A stretch of 64,000 nucleotides of DNA, taken from Desulfoglaeba alkanexedens ALDC (lineage in GTDB: Bacteria > Desulfobacterota > Syntrophobacteria > Syntrophobacterales > DSM-9756). The notes below the pieces were generated by a model. The model was not told the origin of the DNA, ran no database searches, and saw only the letters and a program-made list of their open reading frames with translations. The translations under genes and the position numbers were made by a program. Shown one piece after another: positions 32,765 through 44,479 of this stretch. Position 1 is the stretch's first letter. Each line of letters begins with the position of its first letter. The stretch lies in contig NZ_CP040098.1 in the NCBI RefSeq assembly GCF_005377625.1, positions 1,791,501-1,855,500 on the forward strand, in the 5' to 3' direction.

Positions 32765-32970
32765 GGGAATACAAGCAGCGGTATCTTGTTTGATCTTTCC
32801 AAATCAGCTCAGCCTCATCGCCATCATTTCTTCTTACCTTGTGCCCGGTTCAGTACCAATCGATTGCCTTCTTATCTTCACTGACCAAGTAATTCCCCAA
32901 CTCGGCCCCTGAAGATCGGGCCGGACTGCACCCGCAGCACCCATCCTGGAGGCAAAGGAAACACGCCGTT

Positions 32971-33372
32971 TCACGGCCGCTCTACTGAGGAAGGTGCATC
33001 CCTCGGCGGCCGGTCGCGCTCCGGCGGCTCGATCCGGCCCGATTCTGAAGGCTCAGACTCTCCGCCAGGCACCTCCGCGTCTTCGGAAGCATGCAGCAAC
33101 GCTTCCAGCTCGGCACGGGCCTTCCGCTCCTCGTTCACAAGTTTTCGCAGGTGCAACCAAGGTTTCAGCATCAGAGCCATGCCAATCAGAATACCCATGA
33201 GACCCACGGCCAGAAGCAGGGATCCCACCCGGTGCGTCCACTCGACCTGCTCCCGGATGTAAAGGTTCAAGCTGAAGGGGAGCACCATGTCGAACGTGGT
33301 CATGTTCTGGCGGATGAACAGAACGATGACGGCTACCAGCAAGGCGGTGGTGAAGAGCCTAAACAGCCTCAT
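32971..33372 (-). CDS. LapA-domain (DUF1049) membrane protein
   Basis: A 133-residue inner-membrane protein with two hydrophobic helices (about residues 8-24 and 50-70), as in LapA/YciS, a partner in lipopolysaccharide assembly in E. coli. After them come a short coiled-coil-like segment (LRKLVNEERKARAELEALL) and a Glu/Pro/Ser-rich tail. It overlaps the end of the HIT gene by 14 bases and is probably co-transcribed with it. The LPS role is inferred from the family. Confidence 0.78.
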   Translation of the reverse strand: MRLFRLFTTALLVAVIVLFIRQNMTTFDMVLPFSLNLYIREQVEWTHRVGSLLLAVGLMGILIGMALMLKPWLHLRKLVNEERKARAELEALLHASEDAEVPGGESEPSESGRIEPPERDRPPRDAPSSVERP

Positions 33373-33859
33373 CGGCGCTCTCCTTCCTGAAATGAGGTAA
33401 CAGTTTGGCGAAGGTCTGCTTCAAATGCTCCGGTATGCTTCTCACCTCTGCAAAGACCGTCATAAAATTCGTATCGCCCTGCCAGCGCGGCACGATGTGA
33501 AAGTGAAGATGGCTCTCGACCCCGGCGCCCGCCGCCGCGCCAAGGTTCAACCCCACATTGAACCCATCGGGCTTCATCACTTGCCGCAGTATGCGGATCG
33601 ACTTCTGGAGCCATCGCATGATGTCGGTCATTTCGTCTTCGTACAGTTCCTCCAGGCCGGCCACGTGCCGCCAAGGCGCCACCAGAAGATGACCGTTGTT
33701 GTAAGGGTACTTGTTCATCATGACCATCGTCAGCCGGCCCCGGAAAAGGATCAGTCGCTCTTCATCGCTGTGCCCGTCACCTTCCGGGCAAAAGATGCAG
33801 TAAGGCTCGCGTTTGCCGAGAATATATTCCATTCGCCAGGGCGCCCACAAAGGCTGCAT
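33359..33859 (-). CDS. HIT-family hydrolase (Ap4A phosphorylase-like)
   Basis: A 166-residue HIT protein that would cleave or phosphorolyse dinucleoside polyphosphates. The active-site histidine triad is in HLHFHIVPRW. MQPLWAPWRMEYI at the start and CIFC near residue 23 are typical of the bacterial ATP adenylyltransferase-like branch. ATG 33859 has TAGGAG upstream; the frame is open 21 codons further, but that part overlaps the phosphodiesterase gene. It is the middle of a three-gene unit (yfcE-like, HIT, lapA-like). Confidence 0.88.
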   Translation of the reverse strand: MQPLWAPWRMEYILGKREPYCIFCPEGDGHSDEERLILFRGRLTMVMMNKYPYNNGHLLVAPWRHVAGLEELYEDEMTDIMRWLQKSIRILRQVMKPDGFNVGLNLGAAAGAGVESHLHFHIVPRWQGDTNFMTVFAEVRSIPEHLKQTFAKLLPHFRKESADEAV

Positions 33860-33869
33860 CAGGCCACTC

Positions 33870-34346
33870 CTACAGCTCAACGATTTCGCCGTCGATGGTT
33901 GGACCCAAGTGAAGAATTGCAAGGCTGGACCGAACGCGGCCGCGCCCGGAAAAAACGGAACCCGGATTCATCCAGAACACGCCGTCTTCGGTCCCCTTGA
34001 ACGGAAGATGAGTGTGGCCGTAAAGGATCGCCTCCACGCCGGAAAACTCGCCACGAAGACGGGCTCGAAGGTCTCCGCCCGGACCCCACCCGTGAACGAT
34101 GCCGACACGATGCCCGTTCAAATGGAGCACCTTCCGGTCCGGCAGTCGGCTGCGGAGGACGGCATCATCCATGTTTCCGCAAACCCCCTCCAGCGGGTAC
34201 TGTTCAAAAAAATCCAGCACCGGAGCCCGGACCCAATCCCCCAAGTGAATCACCAGGTCGGCTTCCCGGCAGTAGCGGTCACAGAGACGTTCCAGGTCAC
34301 GATTCACGTGGTTTAAATGCGTATCTGAAAACACCACCACTTTCAT
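33870..34346 (-). CDS. MJ0936/YfcE-type metallophosphoesterase
   Basis: A 158-residue phosphodiesterase with the calcineurin-like metal motifs: FSDTHLN, HLGDW, GVCGNMDD, and the closing GHTHLPF and NPGS segments. Members hydrolyse artificial phosphodiesters, and their true substrate is mostly unknown. The gene is first in the unit with the HIT and LapA-like genes, 10 bases before the HIT start. Confidence 0.88.
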   Translation of the reverse strand: MKVVVFSDTHLNHVNRDLERLCDRYCREADLVIHLGDWVRAPVLDFFEQYPLEGVCGNMDDAVLRSRLPDRKVLHLNGHRVGIVHGWGPGGDLRARLRGEFSGVEAILYGHTHLPFKGTEDGVFWMNPGSVFSGRGRVRSSLAILHLGPTIDGEIVEL

Positions 34347-34537
34347 GGAACGGGAACTCCAGAAACAACTCGAAAAAAGTCCTTAGAATTTCATAAGTTA
34401 ACAATCAGATTACACCACAGCGTTCGAAAAACTCAAGGCCTTTTTGGCGGAGATATCCGGAAAGCAACCGCTCAGCCGCTTGCAGACTTTCTTACATCGG
34501 AAACACAAGGCTATGGTAGGCGGAGGACCGCCCCGAT

Positions 34538-35278
34538 TCAAGCGGGATGGATTTCGAAGGCCCCCCAGGCAGCCATGCGATCCCCGGCGATGATGAGGGC
34601 CCCCAGAAGGCCGTCGAGGCTCTGTGTCCATTCGGCGGCTCTACCCAGGTCCTCCCGAGTCCGCACCATGTTACCGGCGGCCGTGGCACAGGCGTCGGCC
34701 AGGGCCCCGTCCCGGGAAAGGACGGTCACGGCGTCCGCCTGTCCGAGACTGAGGGAGTGGCCGATGGTTCTTGAGGACGTGCAGACGGCGGCGGGCAGGA
34801 TTTCCCGCTCCAGGGAAAGAACCAGGCGGTCTTTGAAGGGGGAATGCGGTCCCGCGTAGACGCCCACCCGAACCGGGGTGTTCAGATGAATGAAACAATC
34901 CCCGCCGTTTTCGACGATCGAGCAGGCGCCGGCGGCCTTGAGGCGTTCTCCCACCGCCTGAGCGATCGCCCCGGCAACAGCGGCCATGGGGCCCACGCCG
35001 GCCTTTCGCGCCGCCTGGAGCATTCGGCGCACCAGCCGGGGGGCCAGGGGATCATCCAGAAGCGGGACCAGGCTGTTCAGAAAGGCCGGATGTTCCGCCA
35101 CATACCGGTCCAACCCATGACGGAGACTCAGCACCTCATCCATGGCTTCATCCCGGCAGTCCCTGGACGCCCGAATCCACAGATCGGTCTGCTGGAAGCG
35201 GACCTCGAAACAGTGCCATGCGGCCCCTCCGGGGGGCTTGTGTTGAAACCGGTAGAAGCGGCCGGATCTCTCCTCCAT
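34538..35278 (-). CDS. UPF0280 family protein (ApbE-like fold)
   Basis: A 246-residue protein of the UPF0280 family: RASRDCRDEAMDEVLSLRHGLDRYV, PMAAVAGAIAQAVGE, VENGGDCFI, CTSSRTIGHSLSLGQADAVTVLS and a DGLLGALIIAGDRMAAWG end. Members are related to the FAD-transferase ApbE and are common in methanogens and sulfate reducers, without a firm function. ATG 35278 lies 1 base beyond the guaA stop, so it is co-transcribed with guaA. Confidence 0.85.
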   Translation of the reverse strand: MEERSGRFYRFQHKPPGGAAWHCFEVRFQQTDLWIRASRDCRDEAMDEVLSLRHGLDRYVAEHPAFLNSLVPLLDDPLAPRLVRRMLQAARKAGVGPMAAVAGAIAQAVGERLKAAGACSIVENGGDCFIHLNTPVRVGVYAGPHSPFKDRLVLSLEREILPAAVCTSSRTIGHSLSLGQADAVTVLSRDGALADACATAAGNMVRTREDLGRAAEWTQSLDGLLGALIIAGDRMAAWGAFEIHPA

Positions 35279-35279
35279 A

Positions 35280-36836
35280 CTATTCCCACTCGATGGTGCT
35301 GGGGGGCTTGGACGAAATGTCGTAAACGACCCGGTTGACACCGGGCACCTCGTTGATGATCCGGTTGGAAATTCCGGCCATGAGCTCATATGGGATGCGC
35401 GCCCAATCCGCCGTCATGGCGTCCACACTCTCCACCACTCTCAGGGCGACCACCTCATCGTACGTCCGTTCGTCCCCCATGACGCCCACCGACCGTACGG
35501 GGAGCAAGACGGCAAACGCCTGCCAGACCTTATCGTACCACCCGGCCGCTTCCATTTCTTCCATCACCAGCGCATCTGCTTCCCGAAGCACCCTGAGTTT
35601 CTCCGGCGTCACCTCCCCGATTATCCGGATGGCGAGCCCCGGGCCCGGAAAGGGATGCCGCATGATGATCCGTTCCGGAAGCCCCAGCTCCCTGCCCACG
35701 AGCCGCACTTCATCCTTGAAGAGCTCCCGCAGCGGTTCGATGAGCTCCAAGTCCATACGTTCCGGCAGCCCCCCCACGTTGTGGTGGGTCTTGATGGTCG
35801 CCGACGGGCCCTTGAAGGAGACGCTCTCGATCACATCGGGGTAGAGCGTGCCCTGCGCCAGGTACCGCACATTGGGAAGTCTCTGAGCTTCCCGTTCAAA
35901 GATCTCGATGAAAAGGTTCCCTATGATCTTCCGCTTTTCCTCGGGGTCCGTCACACCCTTTAGACGCCCCAGAAACTGACGGGCGGCGTCCACCACGGTG
36001 AGGTTCATGTCGAAATGATCGCGGAACACCCGTTGAACCGCCTCCGATTCGCCTTTTCTGAGAAGCCCGTTGTCGACGAAGATGCAATGCAGGCGCGGCC
36101 CGACGGCCTTGTGCAGCAGCACGGCCACCACCGAAGAATCCACGCCGCCGCTCAAGGCGCAAATCACGTGGCCGTCGCCCACCTTTTCTCGTATGGCCTC
36201 AATGGAGGCCTCCACAAAAGACTTCATGGTCCAGGTGGGCCGGCAGCGGCAAATGTGGAAAAGAAAATTGTCGAGAAGCGTCCGTCCGCACGGCGTGTGA
36301 ACCACTTCCGGGTGAAACTGGACCGCGAAAAACCCCCGTTGGGGATCGCCCATGGCGGCAACGGGAGAATTGGCGCTGGAGGCCAGCACTTTGAATCCCG
36401 TGGGCATCCGCAGAATCCGATCCCCGTGACTCATCCATACCCGCACATCCTCCCGCTCGATATCTCGAAAAAGGCTCGAAGGGCCCTCCACGGTGATCAG
36501 TGCGGGCCCGTATTCCCTCTGTTCGGCCCGTTCCACTTCCCCTCCCAGCAGATGGGCCATGAGTTGCATTCCGTAGCAGATGCCCAAAACGGGGCATCCC
36601 AGGGAAAGCACCGCGGGATCCACCAGCGGCGCGCCCGGATCGTGAACGCTGGCTGGACTACCCGACAGGATGATTCCCCGGGGAGCAAACCGACGGATGC
36701 TTTCGATCGGCATATGATACGGGTGGATTTCGCAGTAAACCCGGCTTTCGCGAACACGCCTGGCGATCAGCTGCGTGGTTTGAGAACCGAAATCCAGTAT
36801 TAGTATCCGATCTTCCTGCAGATGATCCCAGTCCAT
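35280..36836 (-). CDS. guaA: GMP synthase (glutamine-hydrolysing)
   Basis: Converts XMP to GMP using glutamine. The 518-residue protein has a class I glutamine amidotransferase domain (catalytic cysteine in GICYGMQLM; His and Glu in QFHPEV), a PP-loop ATPase (SGGVDSS) and a C-terminal dimer domain ending PSTIEWE. It lies 42 bases after guaB on the same strand, the normal guaBA order. The UPF0280 gene follows immediately. Confidence 0.97.
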   Translation of the reverse strand: MDWDHLQEDRILILDFGSQTTQLIARRVRESRVYCEIHPYHMPIESIRRFAPRGIILSGSPASVHDPGAPLVDPAVLSLGCPVLGICYGMQLMAHLLGGEVERAEQREYGPALITVEGPSSLFRDIEREDVRVWMSHGDRILRMPTGFKVLASSANSPVAAMGDPQRGFFAVQFHPEVVHTPCGRTLLDNFLFHICRCRPTWTMKSFVEASIEAIREKVGDGHVICALSGGVDSSVVAVLLHKAVGPRLHCIFVDNGLLRKGESEAVQRVFRDHFDMNLTVVDAARQFLGRLKGVTDPEEKRKIIGNLFIEIFEREAQRLPNVRYLAQGTLYPDVIESVSFKGPSATIKTHHNVGGLPERMDLELIEPLRELFKDEVRLVGRELGLPERIIMRHPFPGPGLAIRIIGEVTPEKLRVLREADALVMEEMEAAGWYDKVWQAFAVLLPVRSVGVMGDERTYDEVVALRVVESVDAMTADWARIPYELMAGISNRIINEVPGVNRVVYDISSKPPSTIEWE

Positions 36837-36878
36837 GAAATGTCCGTCCTTCGAAAGTCACGCATGAAAACACCCGGA

Positions 36879-39477
<2,599 letters not shown>

Positions 39478-39778
39478 CCCCCCTGCCCGGGAATCCCGGT
39501 GTTTTCCTCACCGGACCGCCACCACGGCCATGGTCCGACCGGGCGGCGCCCCGCGCACCAACGCCGCGACGAAACCTCAGGCCTTCTCGCGGTATCTTGA
39601 CTTCGGCCGAACCGGCCCATTATGCTTGGTAACAAGCGCGAGCGGATGGCAGAGCCGTCTTGGGTTCAGCGCTCACCCCCCGTTCCTTTTCTTCCGGAGA
39701 TCAGCGCGTTGCGTTACGAAAGCCGCCCGTATGACACGTGTTTGCTTCGCTGCCGCGGACTCAAAGAGAGGGATGCCC
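39478..39778. other. Intergenic region between ppx/gppA-like and Sua5/YciO genes
   Basis: About 300 bases between divergent genes. A reading frame from the Sua5/YciO gene stays open through it, but the translated sequence does not look like that family. I see no further gene and no clear promoter. Confidence 0.5.
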
Positions 39779-40393
39779 ATGATTCTTGAAGTCAATCCCC
39801 GACACCCGGAACCCAGGAAGATCGACAAGATTGCTGAAGTCTTGGCCAACGGAGGAATCATCGCCTATCCAACGGACACCTACTACGGGATCGGCTGCGA
39901 CCTTTTCAACAAGCAGTCCATCGAAAAAATCTACCAGCTCAAACGCCGTTCGCCGCTGCAGCCCTTCAGCTTCATCTGCAGTGACCTGAAAAACATCAGC
40001 GAGTACGCCCAGGTGACCAATTACGCCTACAAGACCATGAAGCGGCTTCTTCCCGGGCCCTACACGTTCATCCTCGAAGGATCGAAGCTGGTTCCGAAAA
40101 TCATGCTGACCAAGCGCCGCACGGTGGGCATTCGGGTGCCCGATCATCCGATCTGCCTTGCCATTGTGGAAGAGCTGGGTCATCCCGTGATCAGCACCAG
40201 CGCCACCGACCCCGAAAACGGCCGCATCCTGGAAACACCCCAGGAAATCAAGGACAAGCTCGGCCATGCACTGGACCTCATCGTGGACGGAGGCATCGTT
40301 TCCGGAACGCCTTCCAGCGTGATTTCCTTGATAGACGACGCTCCGGAGATCCTCCGCCAGGGCGCGGGCGATGTGGCCATCTTCACCACGTAA
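39779..40393 (+). CDS. Sua5/YciO/YrdC-family threonylcarbamoyl-AMP synthase-like protein
   Basis: A 204-residue protein with the YrdC fold. GGIIAYPTDTYYGIGCDLFN, followed by KRRSPLQPFSFICSD, LLPGPYTFIL, RTVGIRVPDHPI and VISTSATDP, matches the YciO/TsaC group. The best-known role is making threonylcarbamoyl-AMP for the t6A modification of tRNAs. YciO-branch proteins are close relatives of unproven function, and this protein could be one. The start is ATG 39779, behind GAGAGGG; ATG 39773 is also possible. Confidence 0.85.
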   Translation: MILEVNPRHPEPRKIDKIAEVLANGGIIAYPTDTYYGIGCDLFNKQSIEKIYQLKRRSPLQPFSFICSDLKNISEYAQVTNYAYKTMKRLLPGPYTFILEGSKLVPKIMLTKRRTVGIRVPDHPICLAIVEELGHPVISTSATDPENGRILETPQEIKDKLGHALDLIVDGGIVSGTPSSVISLIDDAPEILRQGAGDVAIFTT

Positions 40394-40444
40394 ACCCCGC
40401 CCTTGGTTGCATTCAGTACAGGTCAACAAAATAAAGTGTTGATT

Positions 40445-40541
40445 CTTGTTCCCAAGCTCCAGCTTGGGAACACAACTGTGCAGAAGCTCCAGCTTCGATT
40501 CCCGTCAGGCCGTTCCCAAGCCAGAGCTTGGGAACGAGAGG
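40445..40541 (+). repeat. Palindromic repeat, partial member of the MITE-like family
   Basis: One intact GTTCCCAAGCT/AGCTTGGGAAC palindrome, the GAAGCT/AGCTTC middle, and a second palindrome with two changes. The terminal ends are missing. It lies between two convergent genes. Confidence 0.75.
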
Positions 40542-40650
40542 AAGCGCTTATCCATTTAACTGGCCTATCGAGCCTGTAGCAAAGATCATGGCTTATGTTC
40601 ACCCACTGAAGAGTGCTGCATAGTGGCCACTTTATTACGTGGAGCTGCAC

Positions 40651-41541
40651 TCAGGGCCACAGGCTCCACTGGTACCGTAGCGGATTCACGGCTTCCGAAG
40701 GGTCCAGGGCCGTTCGGAACCTGTCAAGAAACGATCCGCTCAGGATGACGTCCCAGAGCGTCACCTTCTTTTTTTCGGCGTAAACGATCACGGGTTTTCC
40801 CTCGATGCCGCCGAGTTTCGCCGCCAGGGCGAAGGCGTCTTCGAGGTTGCCCAGTTCGTCCACCAGCCCCAGGCTTTGGGCATGTTCGCCGGTAAAGATG
40901 CGGCCGTCGGCAATGGACCTCACCGCCTCTTCGGGGAGACCTCTCGCCTTGGCCACATCCTTCACGAACTGCCCGTGCACCGCTTCCACGGTTTCTTCGA
41001 GCACCCGGCGCTCCTCCGCGGTGATGTCCCGCCCCGGGTTTCCAATGTCCTTGTAGGGTCCGCTCTTGATGGTCACGGTTTCGTAGCCGATGCGGTCGAA
41101 CAAGCCCTGAAGTTTCGGCAGGTGCACCACGACGCCGATGCTTCCGGTGAGCGTTCCAGGGTTCGCGACGATCGTATTGCAGGCGGCTGCCACGTAATAG
41201 CCGCCGGAGGCGGCGATGCTTCCGAGGGAGGCGACCACGGGCTTAAGGGATCTGAAGCGGCGCACTTCGCGGTAGATTTCCTGTGAAGGGCCCACACCGC
41301 CTCCGGGGGATTCGATGCGGACGACCACGGACCGGATGTTGGGGTCCTCCCCGAATTTCTTCAGGGCCTCCAGCACAGGCGTCCCGTTTTTGATCATGCC
41401 GTTGACCTCGATCACGCCCAGGCGGTTGGGTTTCGCCAGCAGGTCCACTTCCTGAACCACCATCCAGAGCAGAACGCCTCCGACAGGCAGAATCACGAAT
41501 ATGAACAGAAAGACCACGAACCAGAAGGCAACCCGTTTCAT
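40651..41541 (-). CDS. sppA: Signal peptide peptidase SppA, short form
   Basis: A 296-residue membrane-anchored S49 serine protease that clears signal peptides. It has one N-terminal membrane helix (about residues 2-28), the nucleophile serine in SIAASGGYYVA and the general-base lysine in TIKSGPYKDIG. The short single-domain form suggests a homo-octamer as in Bacillus SppA. Three ATGs follow each other (41547, 41544, 41541); the third has AAGGAG 6 bases upstream, so I chose it. A terminator-like hairpin separates it from rpsA. Confidence 0.92.
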   Translation of the reverse strand: MKRVAFWFVVFLFIFVILPVGGVLLWMVVQEVDLLAKPNRLGVIEVNGMIKNGTPVLEALKKFGEDPNIRSVVVRIESPGGGVGPSQEIYREVRRFRSLKPVVASLGSIAASGGYYVAAACNTIVANPGTLTGSIGVVVHLPKLQGLFDRIGYETVTIKSGPYKDIGNPGRDITAEERRVLEETVEAVHGQFVKDVAKARGLPEEAVRSIADGRIFTGEHAQSLGLVDELGNLEDAFALAAKLGGIEGKPVIVYAEKKKVTLWDVILSGSFLDRFRTALDPSEAVNPLRYQWSLWP

Positions 41542-41556
41542 CATCATCTCCTTACC

Positions 41557-41583
41557 AAAAGAAACACCCGGCTGCGGGTGTTT
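41557..41583 (-). terminator. Rho-independent-type terminator after rpsA
   Basis: AAACACCCG and CGGGTGTTT pair perfectly around a 4-base loop, followed in the minus direction by CTTTT. It lies between the rpsA stop and the sppA start, so sppA may need its own promoter or read-through. Confidence 0.7.
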
Positions 41584-41643
41584 CCGCCGACCGGGTGTGT
41601 GCCCCTCGATGTTCGGGAAGGTTCCAGGCGTGAACGGCCAGGT

Positions 41644-43428
41644 CTAATCGTCGGACGAAAAGTTGTTCTGGCGGGCCTGGAGTTCGCCCTTCAGCAGTTC
41701 CCCCAAGTTGGAAGTGGCGGCCTTGGCTGTGTTCATGTAGTCCTGATAGTCCGTTCGCTCGTCGTGTTCCTCGGCCTTCTTGATGGAAAGCCCGATCTTC
41801 CGGTCCTTGGTAGAAATATTGATCACCTTGGCCGTTACCTGGTCGCCCACTTTGAACTGATCGATGGGCGTCTTGATCTTCTCCTTGCTGATCTCGGACA
41901 CGTGCACCAGCCCCTCGATCCCTTCCTCGATCTCCACGAAAAGCCCGAAGTCGGTCACGTTGGTCACCGGTCCGGTGAGGACCGCTCCCACCGGGTAGCG
42001 CTGGGGCACGCTTTCCCACGGATCCGGCTCCAGCTGCTTGATTCCCAGCGAAAACCGTTCGTTGCCCTTGTCGATGTTGAGCACGATGGCCTGCACTTCC
42101 TGGCCCTTCTTGAAAACCTCGGAAGGATGGCGGATCCGCTTGGTCCAGGAAATATCGGAAATATGGACCAGGCCGTCGATGCCCTCGTCGATCCCGATGA
42201 AGATTCCGAAGTCGGTGATATTTTTGATCTTCCCGGAAATGACGGTTCCCACGGGATACTTGTCCGCGATCACGTCCCACGGGTTGGGTTCCAGCTGCTT
42301 CATGCCGAGCGAGATCCGCTTCTTTTCCGGGTCGATGCTCAGGATGACCGCATCCACGCGGTCGCCGACGCTCAGGATCTTCGAAGGATGGCGGATCCTC
42401 CGAGTCCAGGACATTTCCGACACGTGGATCAGTCCTTCGATGCCTTCTTCGATCTCCACAAACGCCCCGTAGTCGGTGAGGCTCACCACACGTCCCTTGA
42501 CCTGGGTTCCCACGGGGTAGCGGTCCACCGCATGCGTCCACGGATCCGGCGCCAGCTGCTTCAAACCCAGGGAGACTCGTTCGTTTTCCCGGTCGAAATG
42601 AAGCACCATGACCTTGATGGTATCGCCGATCTGGCACATTTCCGACGGATGCCCGACGCGGCCCCAACTCATGTCCGTAATGTGCAGGAGGCCGTCGATG
42701 CCGCCCAGATCCACGAAGACGCCGTAATCGGTGATGTTCTTCACCACGCCTTCCATGATCTTGCCGTCTTCGAGATCCTCCAGGGTCTTGCTCTTGAGCG
42801 CTTCCCGTTCCTTTTCCAGGAGCACACGCCGCGAGAGGACCACGTTTCGCCGCTTCTTGTTGTACTTCAGAATCTTGAAGTCGAAGGTCCTGCCGATGAG
42901 CGACTCCAGGTTCCTCACGGGGCGCAGATCCACCTGGGACCCGGGCACGAAGGCCTGAATACCCACATCCACCGACAGGCCACCCTTGACCCGGGAGACC
43001 ACCTTGCCCTCGATCACGCCGTCTTCGGCGTAAATCCGGCTGATGTCATCCCAGATCTTTATTTTCTCGGCTTTTTCCTTGGACAGGAAAACCGATCCCT
43101 CGTCATCGTCGTGGTACTCGAGCAGTACATCCACCTCGTCGCCGATGTTGGCCTGCACGTTTCCGGTTTCATCCACGAATTCCGCGATGGGGATTTCACC
43201 CTCGGACTTGTATCCGATATCCACCATCACAAAATCTTCGGAAACCTGCACTATCCGGCCTCGAACCACTTCCCCTTCCTGGATGTTTCCGAAGCTCTCA
43301 TCGTAGAGCGCCTGCACGGATTCCATGTCGAGGTCATCGGTTTCTCCCTGAGGCGGCGCATGCACTTCTTCTGGTTCCATTTCCTTGGAATCGTCTACTA
43401 CAGGTTCTGTCATTTGTTTGTCCACCAT
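41644..43428 (-). CDS. rpsA: 30S ribosomal protein S1
   Basis: Binds mRNA and helps place it on the 30S subunit. The 594-residue protein has an acidic N-terminal tail and six S1 (OB-fold) repeats from about residue 55 to 575. Several repeats share the pattern GVVKNITDYGVFVDLGGIDG followed by HITDMSW or HVSEMSW. It is longer than the E. coli protein (557). The cmk gene lies upstream on the same strand (91 bases), the same neighbour as in many Proteobacteria, although rpsA has its own promoter in the gap. Confidence 0.96.
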   Translation of the reverse strand: MVDKQMTEPVVDDSKEMEPEEVHAPPQGETDDLDMESVQALYDESFGNIQEGEVVRGRIVQVSEDFVMVDIGYKSEGEIPIAEFVDETGNVQANIGDEVDVLLEYHDDDEGSVFLSKEKAEKIKIWDDISRIYAEDGVIEGKVVSRVKGGLSVDVGIQAFVPGSQVDLRPVRNLESLIGRTFDFKILKYNKKRRNVVLSRRVLLEKEREALKSKTLEDLEDGKIMEGVVKNITDYGVFVDLGGIDGLLHITDMSWGRVGHPSEMCQIGDTIKVMVLHFDRENERVSLGLKQLAPDPWTHAVDRYPVGTQVKGRVVSLTDYGAFVEIEEGIEGLIHVSEMSWTRRIRHPSKILSVGDRVDAVILSIDPEKKRISLGMKQLEPNPWDVIADKYPVGTVISGKIKNITDFGIFIGIDEGIDGLVHISDISWTKRIRHPSEVFKKGQEVQAIVLNIDKGNERFSLGIKQLEPDPWESVPQRYPVGAVLTGPVTNVTDFGLFVEIEEGIEGLVHVSEISKEKIKTPIDQFKVGDQVTAKVINISTKDRKIGLSIKKAEEHDERTDYQDYMNTAKAATSNLGELLKGELQARQNNFSSDD

Positions 43429-43483
43429 TGAACTGTTGCCCCCTTATCCGAATTCGGCCTTTGGCCCTGTCATTTGTGCGCGC

Positions 43484-43512
43484 AATCTATCAGACGGCTC
43501 AACAATTGACAA
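43484..43512 (-). promoter_or_regulatory. Sigma-70-type promoter for rpsA
   Basis: On the minus strand, TTGTCA and TAGATT are separated by 17 bases, ending about 55 bases before the rpsA start codon. Confidence 0.6.
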
Positions 43513-43519
43513 TGCTTTT

Positions 43520-44212
43520 TCATAACGAAAAAGAAGAACCGTGCGAAACCGGACGCCGGGAACCCACACGCTTGGAAAGCAGTTCCACTACCTCCTCGAA
43601 GGTCAAATCCGAGGTGTCCACGACCCAGGCGCCGGGAGCGGGCTTGAGCGGCGCAAGGGCCCGGCCTGCATCCGCCTCATCGCGCATTCGTATTTCATCG
43701 GCCAGTTTGTCGGGGTCGGGGTCGAGGCCCATTTTGCGATAGTCGCCGAGGCGCCGCCGGACCCGTGCCGTGAGGTCCGCAGTGAGGAAGACCTTGATCG
43801 AAGCATCCGGAAACACCACGGTGGTCATGTCCCTGCCTTCCGCCACCACATCGCGTTGAGCGGCCAGCCGGCGTTGCCAGTGCACCAGGAGGTCTCGAAC
43901 GGGCTTCTGTTGCGAAATACGCGAAGCCCACGCAGTCACCTGCGGCGTCCTGAGTTGGTCTTCGGCCACGTCCTTCCCTTGCCAGAGGATCCGGAGGCTT
44001 CCGTCCCGGATGTCGAATTCCAACGGAAAATCCTTCAGGACCTCGGCAAGTTCTTCCGCCGAAGCCTCTTGGCGACCGCTCTGCAGGACCGCCCAGGCCG
44101 TGGCCCGGTACATGGCCCCCGTGTCCAGGTAGGCAAAACCCAACCGGCGGGCCAGTTCGCGACACACGGAACTCTTGCCGGCCCCCGCCGGTCCGTCAAC
44201 CGCCACTACCAT
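43520..44212 (-). CDS. cmk: Cytidylate kinase
   Basis: Phosphorylates CMP and dCMP. The 230-residue protein has the P-loop GPAGAGKSS at 7-15, LGFAYLDTGAMYRA, and the CMP-specific region with VAEGRDMTTVVFPDA. The length is normal. It lies just upstream of rpsA, a common arrangement. The MITE-like repeat at 44251 lies close to its start and may affect its upstream region. Confidence 0.95.
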   Translation of the reverse strand: MVVAVDGPAGAGKSSVCRELARRLGFAYLDTGAMYRATAWAVLQSGRQEASAEELAEVLKDFPLEFDIRDGSLRILWQGKDVAEDQLRTPQVTAWASRISQQKPVRDLLVHWQRRLAAQRDVVAEGRDMTTVVFPDASIKVFLTADLTARVRRRLGDYRKMGLDPDPDKLADEIRMRDEADAGRALAPLKPAPGAWVVDTSDLTFEEVVELLSKRVGSRRPVSHGSSFSL

Positions 44213-44250
44213 CGATCACCCCCGCTGTCCCACGATCTCCTTTGCGGATG

Positions 44251-44469
44251 GGGTGCAGATCTTTTGCTTCTTGTTCCCAAGCTCCAGCTTGGGAACACAA
44301 GCGTGCAGAAGCTCCAGATTCGATTCCCATGAAGCCGTGACCCATTCCCTCGTTCCCAAGCTGAAGCTTGTGAACGAGGGGAAACGCAGCTGATGCGCTT
44401 GCTGCTTCAAGGCCATCTGGATCTATTTCAGAGGGTCACCCTGGATGTCGTTCTAAAAGATCCGCACCC
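44251..44469 (+). repeat. MITE-like repeat, full-length copy 3, with 10-bp direct repeats
   Basis: A 219-base element beginning GGGTGCAGATCTTTTGC and ending AAAAGATCCGCACCC, so its ends are near-perfect inverted repeats of about 15 bases. It is flanked on both sides by TTTGCGGATG (44241-44250 and 44470-44479). The right-hand copy abuts the hisC stop codon. The interior carries the GTTCCCAAGCT palindromes, the GAAGCTCCAGATTC middle and the shared ~85-base right part. Confidence 0.88.
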
Positions 44470-44479
44470 TTTGCGGATG

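Noticed and set aside
41578-43431. Long open frame (617 codons) on the plus strand across rpsA
   Set aside because: It is the antisense shadow of the S1 gene. The S1 repeats on the minus strand are unmistakable and the plus-strand translation has no known pattern.
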